Shown: one piece after another, positions 18,780 through 28,545 of the stretch
How positions within the stretch are numbered: the first letter of the stretch is position 1
How the letters are laid out: the number at the start of each line of letters is the position of its first letter
NCBI GenBank assembly: GCA_900545315.1
Contig: UQYM01000002.1
Coordinates: 81,639 to 145,638, forward strand
Source: an uncultured Alistipes sp.
GTDB taxonomy: Bacteria; Bacteroidota; Bacteroidia; Bacteroidales; Rikenellaceae
Direction: 5' to 3'
DNA length: 64,000 nucleotides
Notes under the pieces: model-generated
The model's input: only the letters and a program-made list of their open reading frames with translations
What the model was told of the DNA's origin: nothing
Database searches by the model: none
Translations under genes and position numbers: made by a program

Positions 18780-21035
18780 ATGAAGACCCAAATCAACGGC
18801 CAATTCTGCGCCAAAAATGCAAAACTCGGGTTTCATACCCCAAAAAAGAGTCTGTTACGGAACATTACCTCCATTGCCACCGTGCTACTCTTAGGAATGT
18901 TGAGTACGGAGGTTAATGCTGAACAAAAATATTATGTTGCCCCAAACGGCAATGACCAAAATGCCGGGACCTCACTGGAGGCTCCTTTCCAAACCTTGGA
19001 GAGAGCGCAACAGGCCGTCCGCAACCTGAAACATTCGGGAGAGCTCTCGGAACCGGTTACTATATATATAAAGGGGGGGACCTACACCCTCACCGAACCC
19101 ATTCGACTCACTGCAGAAGATTCAGGTGACGAAAGCTGCCCGATCACCTACACCGCCCTGCCGGGAGAAAAGGTGCTGCTCAGCGGAGGAGAAGAGATCA
19201 GCGGCTGGAAACACTACAAAAACAACATTTGGGTCACGACCCTGCCGGAGGTGCAAGCCGGCGAGTGGTGGTTCCGCCAACTATATGTGAACGGAGAGCT
19301 GCGAGGCCGTGCACGTACCCCGAACAAAGGGGTATTCGAGGTGAAAGCCACCACCGATACCACCACCTCACTGCGAAGCTATCAAGTACCCAGCGACTCC
19401 TTCATATTTAGCGAGGGTGATCTCAATCCCAAATGGAAACATCCCGAAAACGGTGAGGCAATCATCTACCACTATTGGACCGACTCGCACCTGCCCATCC
19501 AAGCCATAGATGGCAAAACTAACCGCGTATCGTTTGGCTATTCGTCCGGGAAGGTGTTCCGCGACGGGTACCACGGCGATCTGGCACGCTATGTTGTGGA
19601 AAACATCCTCGAAACACTCGATCAACCAGGGGAATGGGTACTGGAGCGCTCCACCGGAAAGCTCTATTACATGCCAATGCCAAACGAGGATCTCACCACA
19701 GCCAAAGTGATCGCGCCGAAGGCTGAAAAGCTCATTGTGTTCGACGGCAATCCCAAAGAAGGGAAATTTGTCGAATACATCACCTTCCGCAACCTCAACA
19801 TGGCCTACACAAACTTCAACCTGCCTTGGGGTAATTGCAATGATGCTCAGGGTAGTGCCAGTGTGAGTGCCTGCATTGACATGACCGGCGCCCGCCACTG
19901 CGCCATCGAGCGATGCACGATGCGCGACCTCGGCACATTCGCCGTGGAGCTCTTTGACGGCTGTACGTATAACCGCTTCTGCGGCAATCAACTCTCCCAA
20001 CTTGCAGCCGGAGGGTTCCGGCTTCGGGGTACAGAACCGGGCAGTATGCCCGCACTGAGAACCGGGAACAACACCATCAGTGACAACACCATCGCCTACT
20101 ACGGACTCACCTACCCTTCGGCAGTCGGCATTCTGATCATGCACAGCGACGGAAACACCATCGCCCACAACCTGATTCATCACGGTGACTATACCGGCAT
20201 CTCGGTTGGCTGGTCATGGGGCTACCAACGCAGCGCAGCGCGTAACAACCTCGTAGAACAGAACCACATTCACGATATTGGATACAACAACCTGTTATCG
20301 GATATGGGCGGCATCTACACGCTCGGGCTATCCCCTGGAACCGCCGTACGAAACAACCTGGTTCATGATGTAAATGCCAACCGCTATGGGGGTTGGGGCA
20401 TCTATGCCGATGAAGGTTCCACCTCGGTGCTCATCGAAAACAACATTGTCTACAACACCAAATACGGTACCTTCAATATCCACTATGCCAAGGATCTTAC
20501 CGTACGCAACAACATCTTCGCCCTGGGACGTCTGCAACAATACTCCCGCTCCAAACAGGAGGAACACACCACCGCCTATTTCGAAGGCAACATTATCTAC
20601 TGGACACAAGGGAAACTGATGGTCGAAGAGTACAAATGGAACGACATCAGCTATAAAATGAGTACAAACCCTTACGTGCCGCCAATTGAGACCAATGTCA
20701 CCTATGTCAGCGATTGGAACATCTTCTACAACCCCAACCTGACCCGCGACCAACTCAAATTCGGTGGACGCTCCTGGGCTGAGTGGCAGGCATTGGGACA
20801 TGATCTCCATTCCCTCTATGTCGATCCCATGTTCGTCGATGTGGCCAATCATGACTTCCGCTTGAAAGCCGATTCTCCTGCGCTGAAGATGGGATTCCAA
20901 CAGATCGATATGTCCCAGGTGGGACCCCGACCCGAATATTGTACGAACAGCTGTAAGTGCTCAGCAGGCACTCCGACAGAGATACAGATCTGCCCAGAAA
21001 AAACGGAACCGGCAACTGCAAACAGCACTAATTAA
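18780..21035 (+). CDS. Secreted right-handed beta-helix protein, GH141-like
   Basis: The second beta-helix enzyme of the locus, about 751 residues. I start at the ATG at 18780; the longer frame begins with TTG seven codons earlier. The signal peptide is long, with a basic n-region and a hydrophobic core IATVLLLGMLS ending near NAEQ. Then come YYVAPNGNDQNAGT, TIYIKGGTYTLTEPIRL and the KVLLSGGEEISGWK segment, a signature start of GH141-like proteins, followed by a jelly-roll part and a beta-helix from about residue 340 (ITFRNLNMAYTN, NTISDNTIAYYG, NLVEQNHIHDIG). GH141 includes alpha-L-fucosidase activity on pectin side chains, but specificity here is not visible. Confidence 0.83.
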   Translation: MKTQINGQFCAKNAKLGFHTPKKSLLRNITSIATVLLLGMLSTEVNAEQKYYVAPNGNDQNAGTSLEAPFQTLERAQQAVRNLKHSGELSEPVTIYIKGGTYTLTEPIRLTAEDSGDESCPITYTALPGEKVLLSGGEEISGWKHYKNNIWVTTLPEVQAGEWWFRQLYVNGELRGRARTPNKGVFEVKATTDTTTSLRSYQVPSDSFIFSEGDLNPKWKHPENGEAIIYHYWTDSHLPIQAIDGKTNRVSFGYSSGKVFRDGYHGDLARYVVENILETLDQPGEWVLERSTGKLYYMPMPNEDLTTAKVIAPKAEKLIVFDGNPKEGKFVEYITFRNLNMAYTNFNLPWGNCNDAQGSASVSACIDMTGARHCAIERCTMRDLGTFAVELFDGCTYNRFCGNQLSQLAAGGFRLRGTEPGSMPALRTGNNTISDNTIAYYGLTYPSAVGILIMHSDGNTIAHNLIHHGDYTGISVGWSWGYQRSAARNNLVEQNHIHDIGYNNLLSDMGGIYTLGLSPGTAVRNNLVHDVNANRYGGWGIYADEGSTSVLIENNIVYNTKYGTFNIHYAKDLTVRNNIFALGRLQQYSRSKQEEHTTAYFEGNIIYWTQGKLMVEEYKWNDISYKMSTNPYVPPIETNVTYVSDWNIFYNPNLTRDQLKFGGRSWAEWQALGHDLHSLYVDPMFVDVANHDFRLKADSPALKMGFQQIDMSQVGPRPEYCTNSCKCSAGTPTEIQICPEKTEPATANSTN

Positions 21036-21162
21036 ACACCCCTCACTGCCATACCAGGCTGTTGCCGCAAACCAGATTGATCCATGAATCAGTAGGGATG
21101 AAGGCCTCCAAAGGGCCTTCATCCACACAATAAACCGGACTATATTCTAAACCTTTAACCAT

Positions 21163-23880
21163 ATGACCATCAAATATTTTCTCATACTGGGATTGAGTCT
21201 CGGCATGCTCAACATTTGGGCTCAATCGGCAGCAACAGCCAAACCTGCAGATCCTCCTCTGCCTCCGGAAGGGATCGTCGATCCCATGAACGACCTGCGT
21301 CGCAGCAGCTCGAAATTTATCGACTCAACCGAACTGGAGATCGTCACCCCACAGAAGCTCTATTGGCTGCTCAAAGATCGCCCGGCAGCAGGCTATTTCT
21401 GCTTTACAGAACTGCGCGACAAGGAGATTCGCCGCAGTGACTCCATCCCTCTGATTTGGGCCGATCGTCCGATTTCGGAACGCAACATATTGGTCGCATC
21501 GGCTCAACCCGGTGAGTATTATCCCTGGCAATTAGGGATTTATGCTCCGTACAAAGCCCTCTACAATGTTCGGCTCAAGTTCGGTGATCTGACCAACGAA
21601 AAGGGTGAAAAAATTGGCGCCAACGCAATTCAATGTTTCAACAGGGGCGGAATTGGACAAGATGGCAAACGATTCACACGTCGTATCGACATTCCACAAG
21701 GCACATTACAGGTGTTGTGGAGTGGAATCGATATTCCCAAAACCGCCTCGGGCACCTATCGGGGCAAAGCCTCACTGGAGGCTGACGGCGCAGAACCCAC
21801 CATCATCGATATTACGCTAAAGGTTTCGGGTCCCGTCCTCGAAAATGGAGGCCGGAACGATAGCTGGCGGAAAAGCCGCATGAGCTGGCTCAACTCAACC
21901 ATTGGCTTTGCCGAAACGCCGACTGCTCCATACACCCCGCTAACTCGTGATGGACTGACGATCAATTACCTGGGAGGGAGCGTTACGCTCTCGCCAGAGG
22001 GACTCCCCGCCGAAATCGTTACCCACTACGACCAAGCCAATCAACTCGATCCACAAATAACGAATCGCGTATTGGCCGAACCGATCACCTTTGTAGTCGA
22101 AACCTCGCAAGGCATCGAAAAACTAAAACCTTCGCCCATCGATTTTATCAAGGAAACGCCGGCATGCCTGCAATGGCAGGTCGAACTGCAGGGAGAAGAT
22201 GTGACCGTTAACTGCCTGGCTGAAATGCAATTCGACGGTTCGATCGAATACCAGATGAAAGTTATCGCCGACAAAAGCGTCGAGATCAAAGATATCCGTG
22301 CCGTATTCGACTACACGGATTATGCGTCGAAATATGTCATGGGGCTGGGAATGAAGGGCGGTCAATGCCCCGATTCGACAGTAGATTGGAAATGGAATAC
22401 AATGCTGCAACAGGATCGTATCTGGTTGGGAAATGTCAATGCGGGCCTGCAGATCGTTCTCAAAGATACCAACTACAAACGGCCGTTGGTCAACATCTAC
22501 TACCATTTCGGACGCCTCAACTACCCCATCTCCTGGAGCAACGACACCAAAGGCGGCATCCTGCTAACCCACGACAAGAAATCGACCTGTGTCAATGCAT
22601 ACAGCGGTGCCCGGCGTCTTGAAGCGGGAGAGCGACTCAATTTTAATTTCGATCTGCTGATCACCCCGCTCAAGCCGATCGATCTGAAAAAACATTTCGA
22701 CTCACGCACCTATCACCTGAATGCCGATACCAGTAACGCCTTTATTCCGCGTGCTTTGCAGGCCGGCGCACACTGGATCAACATCCACCACAAAGCCGAC
22801 ATCTACCCCTATATCAACTACCCGATAGTGGATGAGGTGGTGCCGGACCTGAAACATTTTATTGATAGCGCGCATAAAGAACACCTGAAGGTACGACTCT
22901 ATTACACCTGCCGTGAGCTGACCGTCAAGACTCCCGAATTCTGGATGCTGCGCAGTCTCGGGGACGAAATTATCCAGGATGGCCCCGGCAATGACTCCCG
23001 GACTTTAATCTACCCCAAAGGGCCACGCCCCTGGTTGATCCACAACCTGCGCAAAAACTACATCCCGGCCTGGTATGCCGGATTCCTCGACGGAAAATAC
23101 AAAGGACAACTCGATATTGCAGTTATTACCAATCCCGTATCCCGCTGGAACAACTACTACCTCGAAGGGCTCAACTGGATGATCCACAACTTGGGAATCG
23201 ACGGCATCTATATCGATGACTGTTCGTTCGACGGCAAAACCATGCGTCGTGCACGCCGTATCCTCGATGCAGACGGACAATTCCGCACGGTGGATATGCA
23301 TACCTGGAACCATATGAACCAGTATGCCGGTTTCGCCAACTCACTGAACCTCTCGCTCGATCGCCTTCCCTATGTGGACGGACTGTGGGTCGGTGAAATC
23401 TTCCGCGATGATAACCCGCTCGACTTCTGGCTCGTAGAGATGTCCGGTATTCCCTTCGGGCTGATGAGCGAAATGCTCGATGCTCACAACATTTACCGGG
23501 GTATGGTCTTCGGCATGCTGCCGCGTTTACCCTGGAGCGGAAACCCCGTTCCGATGTGGCGGACCCTCGATGCGTTCGGTATCGATCAAGCCAAAATGTA
23601 TGGCTACTGGGATAGCCGTAACCCCGTCAGCAGCGATAACACGCTGATTCCCGTCACCACTTATCTGCGTGATGATGCCGCCATGCTGGCCATTGCCAAC
23701 TGGGATAACGACAGTACACAACGCTGCCAAATCCGCATCGATACCCGCAAACTCGGATTCCGTCCAACCCAAATTTACCTGCCGGAAATCGATGAGTTGC
23801 AACCTGCCGGAACGATCGACCTGAACAACGAGATCGAGATCCCGGCCTGCAGCGGCCACATCGTAATCCTCAAGAAGTAA
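21163..23880 (+). CDS. Putative secreted glycoside hydrolase, DUF6067/GH123-like
   Basis: A 905-residue protein with a signal peptide (1-20, ending NIWAQ). The first about 220 residues form a beta-sandwich-like region (YPWQLGIYAPYKALYNVRLKF, IDIPKTASGTYRGKA), followed by another beta-rich domain and a probable catalytic barrel with DGIYIDDCSFDG at 680-691 as the acidic strand end. This order resembles DUF6067 proteins related to GH123. It starts 127 nt after the beta-helix gene and ends 37 nt before the GH106-like gene, so all four rightward genes are probably one operon. Assignment is by pattern only. Confidence 0.68.
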   Translation: MTIKYFLILGLSLGMLNIWAQSAATAKPADPPLPPEGIVDPMNDLRRSSSKFIDSTELEIVTPQKLYWLLKDRPAAGYFCFTELRDKEIRRSDSIPLIWADRPISERNILVASAQPGEYYPWQLGIYAPYKALYNVRLKFGDLTNEKGEKIGANAIQCFNRGGIGQDGKRFTRRIDIPQGTLQVLWSGIDIPKTASGTYRGKASLEADGAEPTIIDITLKVSGPVLENGGRNDSWRKSRMSWLNSTIGFAETPTAPYTPLTRDGLTINYLGGSVTLSPEGLPAEIVTHYDQANQLDPQITNRVLAEPITFVVETSQGIEKLKPSPIDFIKETPACLQWQVELQGEDVTVNCLAEMQFDGSIEYQMKVIADKSVEIKDIRAVFDYTDYASKYVMGLGMKGGQCPDSTVDWKWNTMLQQDRIWLGNVNAGLQIVLKDTNYKRPLVNIYYHFGRLNYPISWSNDTKGGILLTHDKKSTCVNAYSGARRLEAGERLNFNFDLLITPLKPIDLKKHFDSRTYHLNADTSNAFIPRALQAGAHWINIHHKADIYPYINYPIVDEVVPDLKHFIDSAHKEHLKVRLYYTCRELTVKTPEFWMLRSLGDEIIQDGPGNDSRTLIYPKGPRPWLIHNLRKNYIPAWYAGFLDGKYKGQLDIAVITNPVSRWNNYYLEGLNWMIHNLGIDGIYIDDCSFDGKTMRRARRILDADGQFRTVDMHTWNHMNQYAGFANSLNLSLDRLPYVDGLWVGEIFRDDNPLDFWLVEMSGIPFGLMSEMLDAHNIYRGMVFGMLPRLPWSGNPVPMWRTLDAFGIDQAKMYGYWDSRNPVSSDNTLIPVTTYLRDDAAMLAIANWDNDSTQRCQIRIDTRKLGFRPTQIYLPEIDELQPAGTIDLNNEIEIPACSGHIVILKK

Positions 23881-23917
23881 CCGATATTTTCCCCTTACTA
23901 ACGCTACTTTAGAACCC

Positions 23918-26815
23918 ATGATAAAACACAAACTGTGGCACATCCCCCTGCTTTGCCTCGCAATGGCTGTATCCGGAACATACGGCCTGGCAGCAGACGC
24001 CGCACCCACCAAAACCATACACGACAAATCGTCCGCGAACAGTACCGACCTCTACGAGATTTTCCGGAATCCCGACAAACGATACCACCCCTACGTCCGT
24101 TGGTGGTGGAATGGCGGACGCCAAACCAAAGCGGAGCTGCTCCGAGAGATCGCCCTACTCGATCAGGCCGGCATCGGCGGCGTAGAGATCAATACCATCC
24201 GTTTTCCGGGAGGTGATACGGCCGGTTACCCCGTCCACGAGTGGCTGAGCGACGAGTGGATCGGTATGGTACAAACCACCGTCGATGAGTGCCACAAGCG
24301 AGGCATGGTGGCCGACATTATTGTCGGATCGGGCTGGCCCTACGGAGCGGAATTTCTTACCCGAGACCAACAGCTGCAGATGCTTACCGTAGAGACCTTC
24401 AACATTAAAGGCGGAAGCACCTTCATGCTCAATCGAGATGAATTTCTCCGCAACCTGAAGCTGCACATCAGCTCGGCATACGATCGTCCGCTCAAAGAGC
24501 TGCTCTACTTGCGGCTGATGCCCAAAAAGATCGACCGATTTACCGAAGGAATCAATTACGACTCACTCGCCTCGCATGAGCAGATCGTCATCAACGCTCC
24601 GCAAGGAGAGGATTACGTGCTCTACTGCCTGGTCAAAGTGACCGGATATATGAGTGTGATCAACGGGGCCCCAGGAGCAGCCGGGCCTGTTGTCAACCAT
24701 TTTGACCGCACGGCCGTCGAAAAGTTTCTGAACCGCATGTCCGATCGGATGAACAGCCGAATGGGGAAAATGGGAAACGGAAACTTGCGTGCAGCTTTTA
24801 CCGACAGCTTCGAACTGGAGGGGGCCAACTGGGACAACGATATGCTCCGTGAATTCGAACGTCGTCGAGGCTACTCACTCTCCCCCTATCTGCCATACAT
24901 CATCTTCAAGGCCGGCTACATGGGAAATCCGATCCCCGAAAAATATGGATCGGACATCTCCCCCGAAGTTCAACAACAGATCGCCCGCGTACGGAATGAT
25001 TTCGATCTGACCCAACGTGAACTCTTCGAAGAGAACTTTACCATCCCCTATAACAACTGGTGCCGACGCAACGGACTCCTCTCGCGTGTTCAGGCCTATG
25101 GTCGCGGATTGCACCCACTCGAAGCCAGCATGGAGATCGATATTCCGGAATGCGAAACCTGGTATGGACATCGTCACGGCCACGGCTTCCCCGACAATTC
25201 AATGGCTGGACGCGGATACACCTCCGTCAACAAATATGTCTCATCGGCAGCGCATCTGAGCGGCAAACCGATCATCAGCTGCGAAGAGATCACCAATACC
25301 GGCTGGGTATTTAATGCTACACTCGACAAACTGAAACTGACCGGAGACTTGAGCAATCTGACCGGGGTAACCCACTCCATCTTCCACGGATTCAACTTCT
25401 CACCCAAAGAGGCTGCATTTCCCGGCTGGATCCGCTACGGCACCTTCTTCAACGAACGCAACCCGTGGTGGCCCTATCTGCATCTCTGGATGGACTACAA
25501 AGCTCGCTTGTCCGCCCTGTTCCAAAACAGCGAACAACAGGCCGATATAGCCATTCTTTCACCATTTGAGGATCTATGGTCGGTTTATGGCTCACAACGT
25601 GAACCTTTCCCGTCAATTACCTATCCCTCATATGTCAATACACTATGGGAGGCTATTCATCAAAACGGGGATGGGTGCGACTACATCAGCGAAAAGATTC
25701 TGACCGAAGGCCGGGCCAAACAGGGAGCCCTGCACTACGGAACCCGCAGTTATAAAACGATTTTGCTGCCGGATGTTGAACGCATCCGTCCCGAAGCGGC
25801 AGAGGCTTTGCAAAAATTTGTCGCCGCAGGAGGCAAGGTGATCTGTATCGGCAAACTGCCCTACCTCAGCGTCGGATTACAAAACGCCGAGGCTAACGAT
25901 CTACGCGTACAAAAGACGATCGCCCAAATCCAAAAACGCTATCCGGAACGCTTTGTATGTGTCTCTGCCCCGGATAACTCGCAGCCGATGTGGCAATGGT
26001 ATCAGACTCTGCAACAGCAACAACAGTTGACACCGTACCTGTTCATTGACCAACCGGCCTCTAAGTTCAGTCAAAATTATTATCGACACGGCAATCAAGA
26101 TATCTTCTTCTTGGTCAACTACGATTCGGATCGCGAACGGACTCTGCTCCTCCACTTCAATCTGCCCCAACTTCGCAACAAAACCGCCTGGTTGTGGGAT
26201 CCGGAGAGCGGAAACCGTCAACGCATTACCGGCTGGGCCAACGACACGATGCGGGTCCATTTCGGCCTGAACCAATCCCGCCTGATCGTCTTTGAAAACG
26301 CTTCAGCGCGCGATGCACAGGCTGCTACGGTCAATATCGCCCTGCCAGAAACCTGTCATCAAGCTCCGTTGCAAACCATCTCCGGAGTGTGGAATGTCAT
26401 GCTGACCCATGCCGTCACCGGAAAGCAGGATACGCTTCAGCTCGACTCACTGGTAGATTTCAACACACTTCCGATCCCTGCCCTGCGCCATTTTGCAGGA
26501 AGAATCGACTACACAACCACCATCAACGTCGAAGATCCAGCACAAATAACCAAACTGAACGCCGGTACCACCTATAACGGTATCACCGAGCTGTTTGTAA
26601 ACGGCACTCCGGCAGGCGTCAAATGGTACGGAGATCGTATTTTCGACATCAAGGGTCTGTTGAAACCGGGCCAAAACGAAATTACCATTCGTGTTACCAC
26701 CACGTTGGGCAATTACTGCAAATCATTGGGAACCAGCAATCCCATCACCTACGGTTGGACCAAAAACCAACCCTATCTGCCTTTAGGTCTCGGAGGGCCT
26801 GTAACGCTCTATTAA
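23918..26815 (+). CDS. GH106-like glycosyl hydrolase (putative alpha-L-rhamnosidase)
   Basis: A 965-residue secreted protein (signal peptide about 1-26). The entry RYHPYVRWWWNGG (56-67), the following LLREIALLDQAGIGGVEINT and DECHKRGMVADIIVGSGWPYG are the typical start of the large GH106 (PF17132) catalytic barrel, which removes alpha-L-rhamnose. A class-I-glutamine-amidotransferase-like middle segment (KTILLPDVERIRPEAAEALQKFVAAGGKVICIG) and a C-terminal jelly-roll (ELFVNGTPAGVKWYGDRIFDI) complete the usual layout. Last gene of the PUL, followed by a strong terminator. GH106 membership is likely; the rhamnosidase activity is inferred from the family. Confidence 0.83.
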   Translation: MIKHKLWHIPLLCLAMAVSGTYGLAADAAPTKTIHDKSSANSTDLYEIFRNPDKRYHPYVRWWWNGGRQTKAELLREIALLDQAGIGGVEINTIRFPGGDTAGYPVHEWLSDEWIGMVQTTVDECHKRGMVADIIVGSGWPYGAEFLTRDQQLQMLTVETFNIKGGSTFMLNRDEFLRNLKLHISSAYDRPLKELLYLRLMPKKIDRFTEGINYDSLASHEQIVINAPQGEDYVLYCLVKVTGYMSVINGAPGAAGPVVNHFDRTAVEKFLNRMSDRMNSRMGKMGNGNLRAAFTDSFELEGANWDNDMLREFERRRGYSLSPYLPYIIFKAGYMGNPIPEKYGSDISPEVQQQIARVRNDFDLTQRELFEENFTIPYNNWCRRNGLLSRVQAYGRGLHPLEASMEIDIPECETWYGHRHGHGFPDNSMAGRGYTSVNKYVSSAAHLSGKPIISCEEITNTGWVFNATLDKLKLTGDLSNLTGVTHSIFHGFNFSPKEAAFPGWIRYGTFFNERNPWWPYLHLWMDYKARLSALFQNSEQQADIAILSPFEDLWSVYGSQREPFPSITYPSYVNTLWEAIHQNGDGCDYISEKILTEGRAKQGALHYGTRSYKTILLPDVERIRPEAAEALQKFVAAGGKVICIGKLPYLSVGLQNAEANDLRVQKTIAQIQKRYPERFVCVSAPDNSQPMWQWYQTLQQQQQLTPYLFIDQPASKFSQNYYRHGNQDIFFLVNYDSDRERTLLLHFNLPQLRNKTAWLWDPESGNRQRITGWANDTMRVHFGLNQSRLIVFENASARDAQAATVNIALPETCHQAPLQTISGVWNVMLTHAVTGKQDTLQLDSLVDFNTLPIPALRHFAGRIDYTTTINVEDPAQITKLNAGTTYNGITELFVNGTPAGVKWYGDRIFDIKGLLKPGQNEITIRVTTTLGNYCKSLGTSNPITYGWTKNQPYLPLGLGGPVTLY

Positions 26816-26841
26816 ACTCGCATACAAGTTAATCCTTAATA

Positions 26842-26878
26842 ATAACGGCGAGATGAATTGTTTTCATCTCGCCGTTAT
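26842..26878 (+). terminator. Terminator closing the PUL
   Basis: A 16-bp perfect stem (arms 26842-26857 and 26863-26878, core ACGGCGAGATGAA) with a five-base loop, then AATTTTATC. It is nearly symmetrical and could also act on the other strand. Confidence 0.88.
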
Positions 26879-27013
26879 AATTTTATCAATGATAGGTGCT
26901 AGCAATCGAAAGATCAGATATGTTGCAATGCGACCTCACGGCCTATGCACTTCCGCTCTATAAAGCTGCTCTTCTTCTGCTCTCCTGCTTAACATGACCC
27001 TGACCCAGCCAAC

Positions 27014-27040
27014 AAAAAAAGAGCTACTCTCGCAGCTCCC
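27014..27040 (-). terminator. Terminator after tRNA-Gln
   Basis: On the minus strand, GAGCT and AGCTC arms (27034-27038 and 27021-27025) are followed by seven T (27020-27014), directly after the tRNA. Confidence 0.75.
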
Positions 27041-27045
27041 TTTAG

Positions 27046-27116
27046 TTGACCTACCTGGATTCGAACCAAGAACGACAGATCCAGAATCTGTAGTGTTGCC
27101 ATTACACCATAGGTCA
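27046..27116 (-). tRNA. tRNA-Gln (anticodon CTG)
   Basis: On the minus strand the cloverleaf has acceptor TGACCTA pairing with TAGGTCA, an anticodon arm ACAGA-TTCTGGA-TCTGT giving anticodon CTG (reads CAG), and a T loop GGTTCGAATCC. CCA is not encoded. Confidence 0.95.
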
Positions 27117-27151
27117 ATATCCTACCTTCCGGTTTGTGGATGCAAATATAG

Positions 27152-27865
27152 TCAAAATATTTTTTTCAAAGAAGGGGTAACCACAAAATCTTTCAAATAA
27201 AATGGCTCAAAGTAGGCAATATCCTCAAATTTCTTCGCTTTGAACGCTGCATAAGCCGGTTTGACCAACCCTCGGGCTGATGGTGTCACCTCAACCAAGT
27301 GTACATTCTCCTCCGGAAACAGCGCTTTGCATTTGGCCGCACCGTTCCCAAAAAGTACCAACTTTTTCCCAGAAGTGCGCTCCTCCAAAAAACTATTCCC
27401 GTCGATCACTTTGGCCTCAACCTCCGAAAGAGGATGTGCTTGAGCATCGAACTTCTGACAATAGACCTCCATCCGACGTGCATCGATCATCGGAACCAAA
27501 ATCGCATCCTCCATCTCATCAATGCCCAGAATGCCTGCATCGTAATCCTCCAACGCCACACGGGTCAAGGCCTCCAGACTTCCAACCGCCAACAACGGAA
27601 TACCCGCCCCGTAGCAGATTCCTTTGGCCAACGAGACGCAGATACGCAACCCCGTATAGGATCCAGGCCCCATACCAACCGCTACCGCATCCAAATCTCC
27701 GGCATCCAAATCATTCTCTCGCAGCACCTCCTCCACATATACAGCCAGATTCTGAGCATGCTGACGACTCTCACAACTCTCCCGGAGCGAAAGCAAACGA
27801 TCATTTTTAGCCAATGCGACCGAACCAATATCGGTTCCAGCCTCGATACACAACAATAGCGACAT
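27152..27865 (-). CDS. tsaB: tRNA threonylcarbamoyladenosine synthesis protein TsaB
   Basis: TsaB is a non-catalytic ASKHA-fold partner of TsaD needed for the t6A37 modification of ANN-decoding tRNAs. The protein starts LLCIEAGTDIGSVAL and has DAVAVGMGPGSYTGLRICVSLAKGICYGAGIPL at about 61-93, the hallmark segment of TsaB/Gcp-like proteins. The 237-residue length is normal. It lies directly after tRNA-Gln on the genome, in the same orientation, but upstream of it in transcription; no tsaD or tsaE is present in the window. Confidence 0.94.
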   Translation of the reverse strand: MSLLLCIEAGTDIGSVALAKNDRLLSLRESCESRQHAQNLAVYVEEVLRENDLDAGDLDAVAVGMGPGSYTGLRICVSLAKGICYGAGIPLLAVGSLEALTRVALEDYDAGILGIDEMEDAILVPMIDARRMEVYCQKFDAQAHPLSEVEAKVIDGNSFLEERTSGKKLVLFGNGAAKCKALFPEENVHLVEVTPSARGLVKPAYAAFKAKKFEDIAYFEPFYLKDFVVTPSLKKIF

Positions 27866-27946
27866 AGCTTGTTTTACGATTAGGCCTGCAAGATACGCAA
27901 AAACGGGAAATTTCGGACCAAACCTGCCGTTTTTCTGCGAAAAGCG

Positions 27947-27954
27947 TATCTTTG
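27947..27954 (+). promoter_or_regulatory. -7 box of the phosphatase gene
   Basis: TATCTTTG on the plus strand, 20 nt before the ATG at 27975, fits TAnnTTTG. It implies a very short leader of roughly 15 nt. Confidence 0.5.
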
Positions 27955-27974
27955 AAACTCAATATCCAATCGCT

Positions 27975-28487
27975 ATGAACCAAACGCAACCGAACGAAAA
28001 ACCACACAAGATCCTCTTCGTCTGCCTCGGCAACATCTGCCGCTCACCGGCAGCCGAAGGAGTCATGCAACAACTGGTCGATCGCGCAGGACTACACGAG
28101 CGTTTTGTGATCGATTCGGCCGGCACCTACGGCGGTCACGCCGGCGAACCCGCCGATCCCCGCATGCGAAAAGCCGCCTCGCGACGTGGATATGACCTCA
28201 CCAGCCGCTCCCGAAAGATCACAACCGACGATTTCGATCGCTTCGACCGTATTATTGTCATGGATGACACCAACTACGAACGGGTACACCGCATGGCTCC
28301 ATCCACCGAAGCAGCTAACAAAATCTACCGAATGGTCGAGTTCTGCCAACACCATCATGCCACCTATGTCCCTGACCCCTATTACGAAGGCCACGAAGGA
28401 TTTGAACTTGTACTCGACCTGTTGGAAGATGCCTGCGAAGGACTCTTGAAGGATCTTACCCAACCGACAACTCAAACTAAAAAATAA
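27975..28487 (+). CDS. Low-molecular-weight protein tyrosine phosphatase
   Basis: A cytoplasmic phosphatase acting on phosphotyrosine or related esters. The phosphate loop VCLGNICRSP has the nucleophile Cys17 and Arg23, and the general acid is Asp134 in VPDPYYEG. The 170-residue length includes a slightly long, Thr/Gln-rich C-terminal tail. Divergent from tsaB with a 109-nt gap. It is not next to a tyrosine kinase or capsule cluster, so its substrate is not suggested by context. Confidence 0.94.
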   Translation: MNQTQPNEKPHKILFVCLGNICRSPAAEGVMQQLVDRAGLHERFVIDSAGTYGGHAGEPADPRMRKAASRRGYDLTSRSRKITTDDFDRFDRIIVMDDTNYERVHRMAPSTEAANKIYRMVEFCQHHHATYVPDPYYEGHEGFELVLDLLEDACEGLLKDLTQPTTQTKK

Positions 28488-28511
28488 TCCTCATCCTTGA
28501 GGCCCTAAACC

Positions 28512-28545
28512 ATTAGGGCCGGATTTATCATCCGGCCCTAATTAT
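28512..28545 (+). terminator. Terminator after the phosphatase gene
   Basis: Thirteen-bp perfect stem (28512-28524 with 28530-28542, core TTAGGGCCGGAT) and loop TTATC, then TATTTG. A competing upstream hairpin (28501-28508 with 28513-28520) would use the same bases. Confidence 0.75.

Larger units (their letters stand above)
8702..26815. other. Polysaccharide utilization locus (PUL)
   Basis: A contiguous block of seven secreted or outer-membrane proteins: beta-helix enzyme, SusD and SusC on the minus strand; glycosidase-like lipoprotein, beta-helix enzyme, DUF6067-like enzyme and GH106-like enzyme on the plus strand. Strong terminators bound both ends (8574-8603 and 26842-26878). The adjacency of SusCD with glycosidase families is the established definition of a PUL. 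There is no dedicated regulator, surface glycan-binding protein, sulfatase, esterase or sugar kinase within it. Confidence 0.85.

Noticed and set aside
27014..27116. tRNA-Gln considered as an integration site
   Set aside because: No integrase, direct repeat of the tRNA 3' end or mobile gene lies in the surrounding 10 kb.
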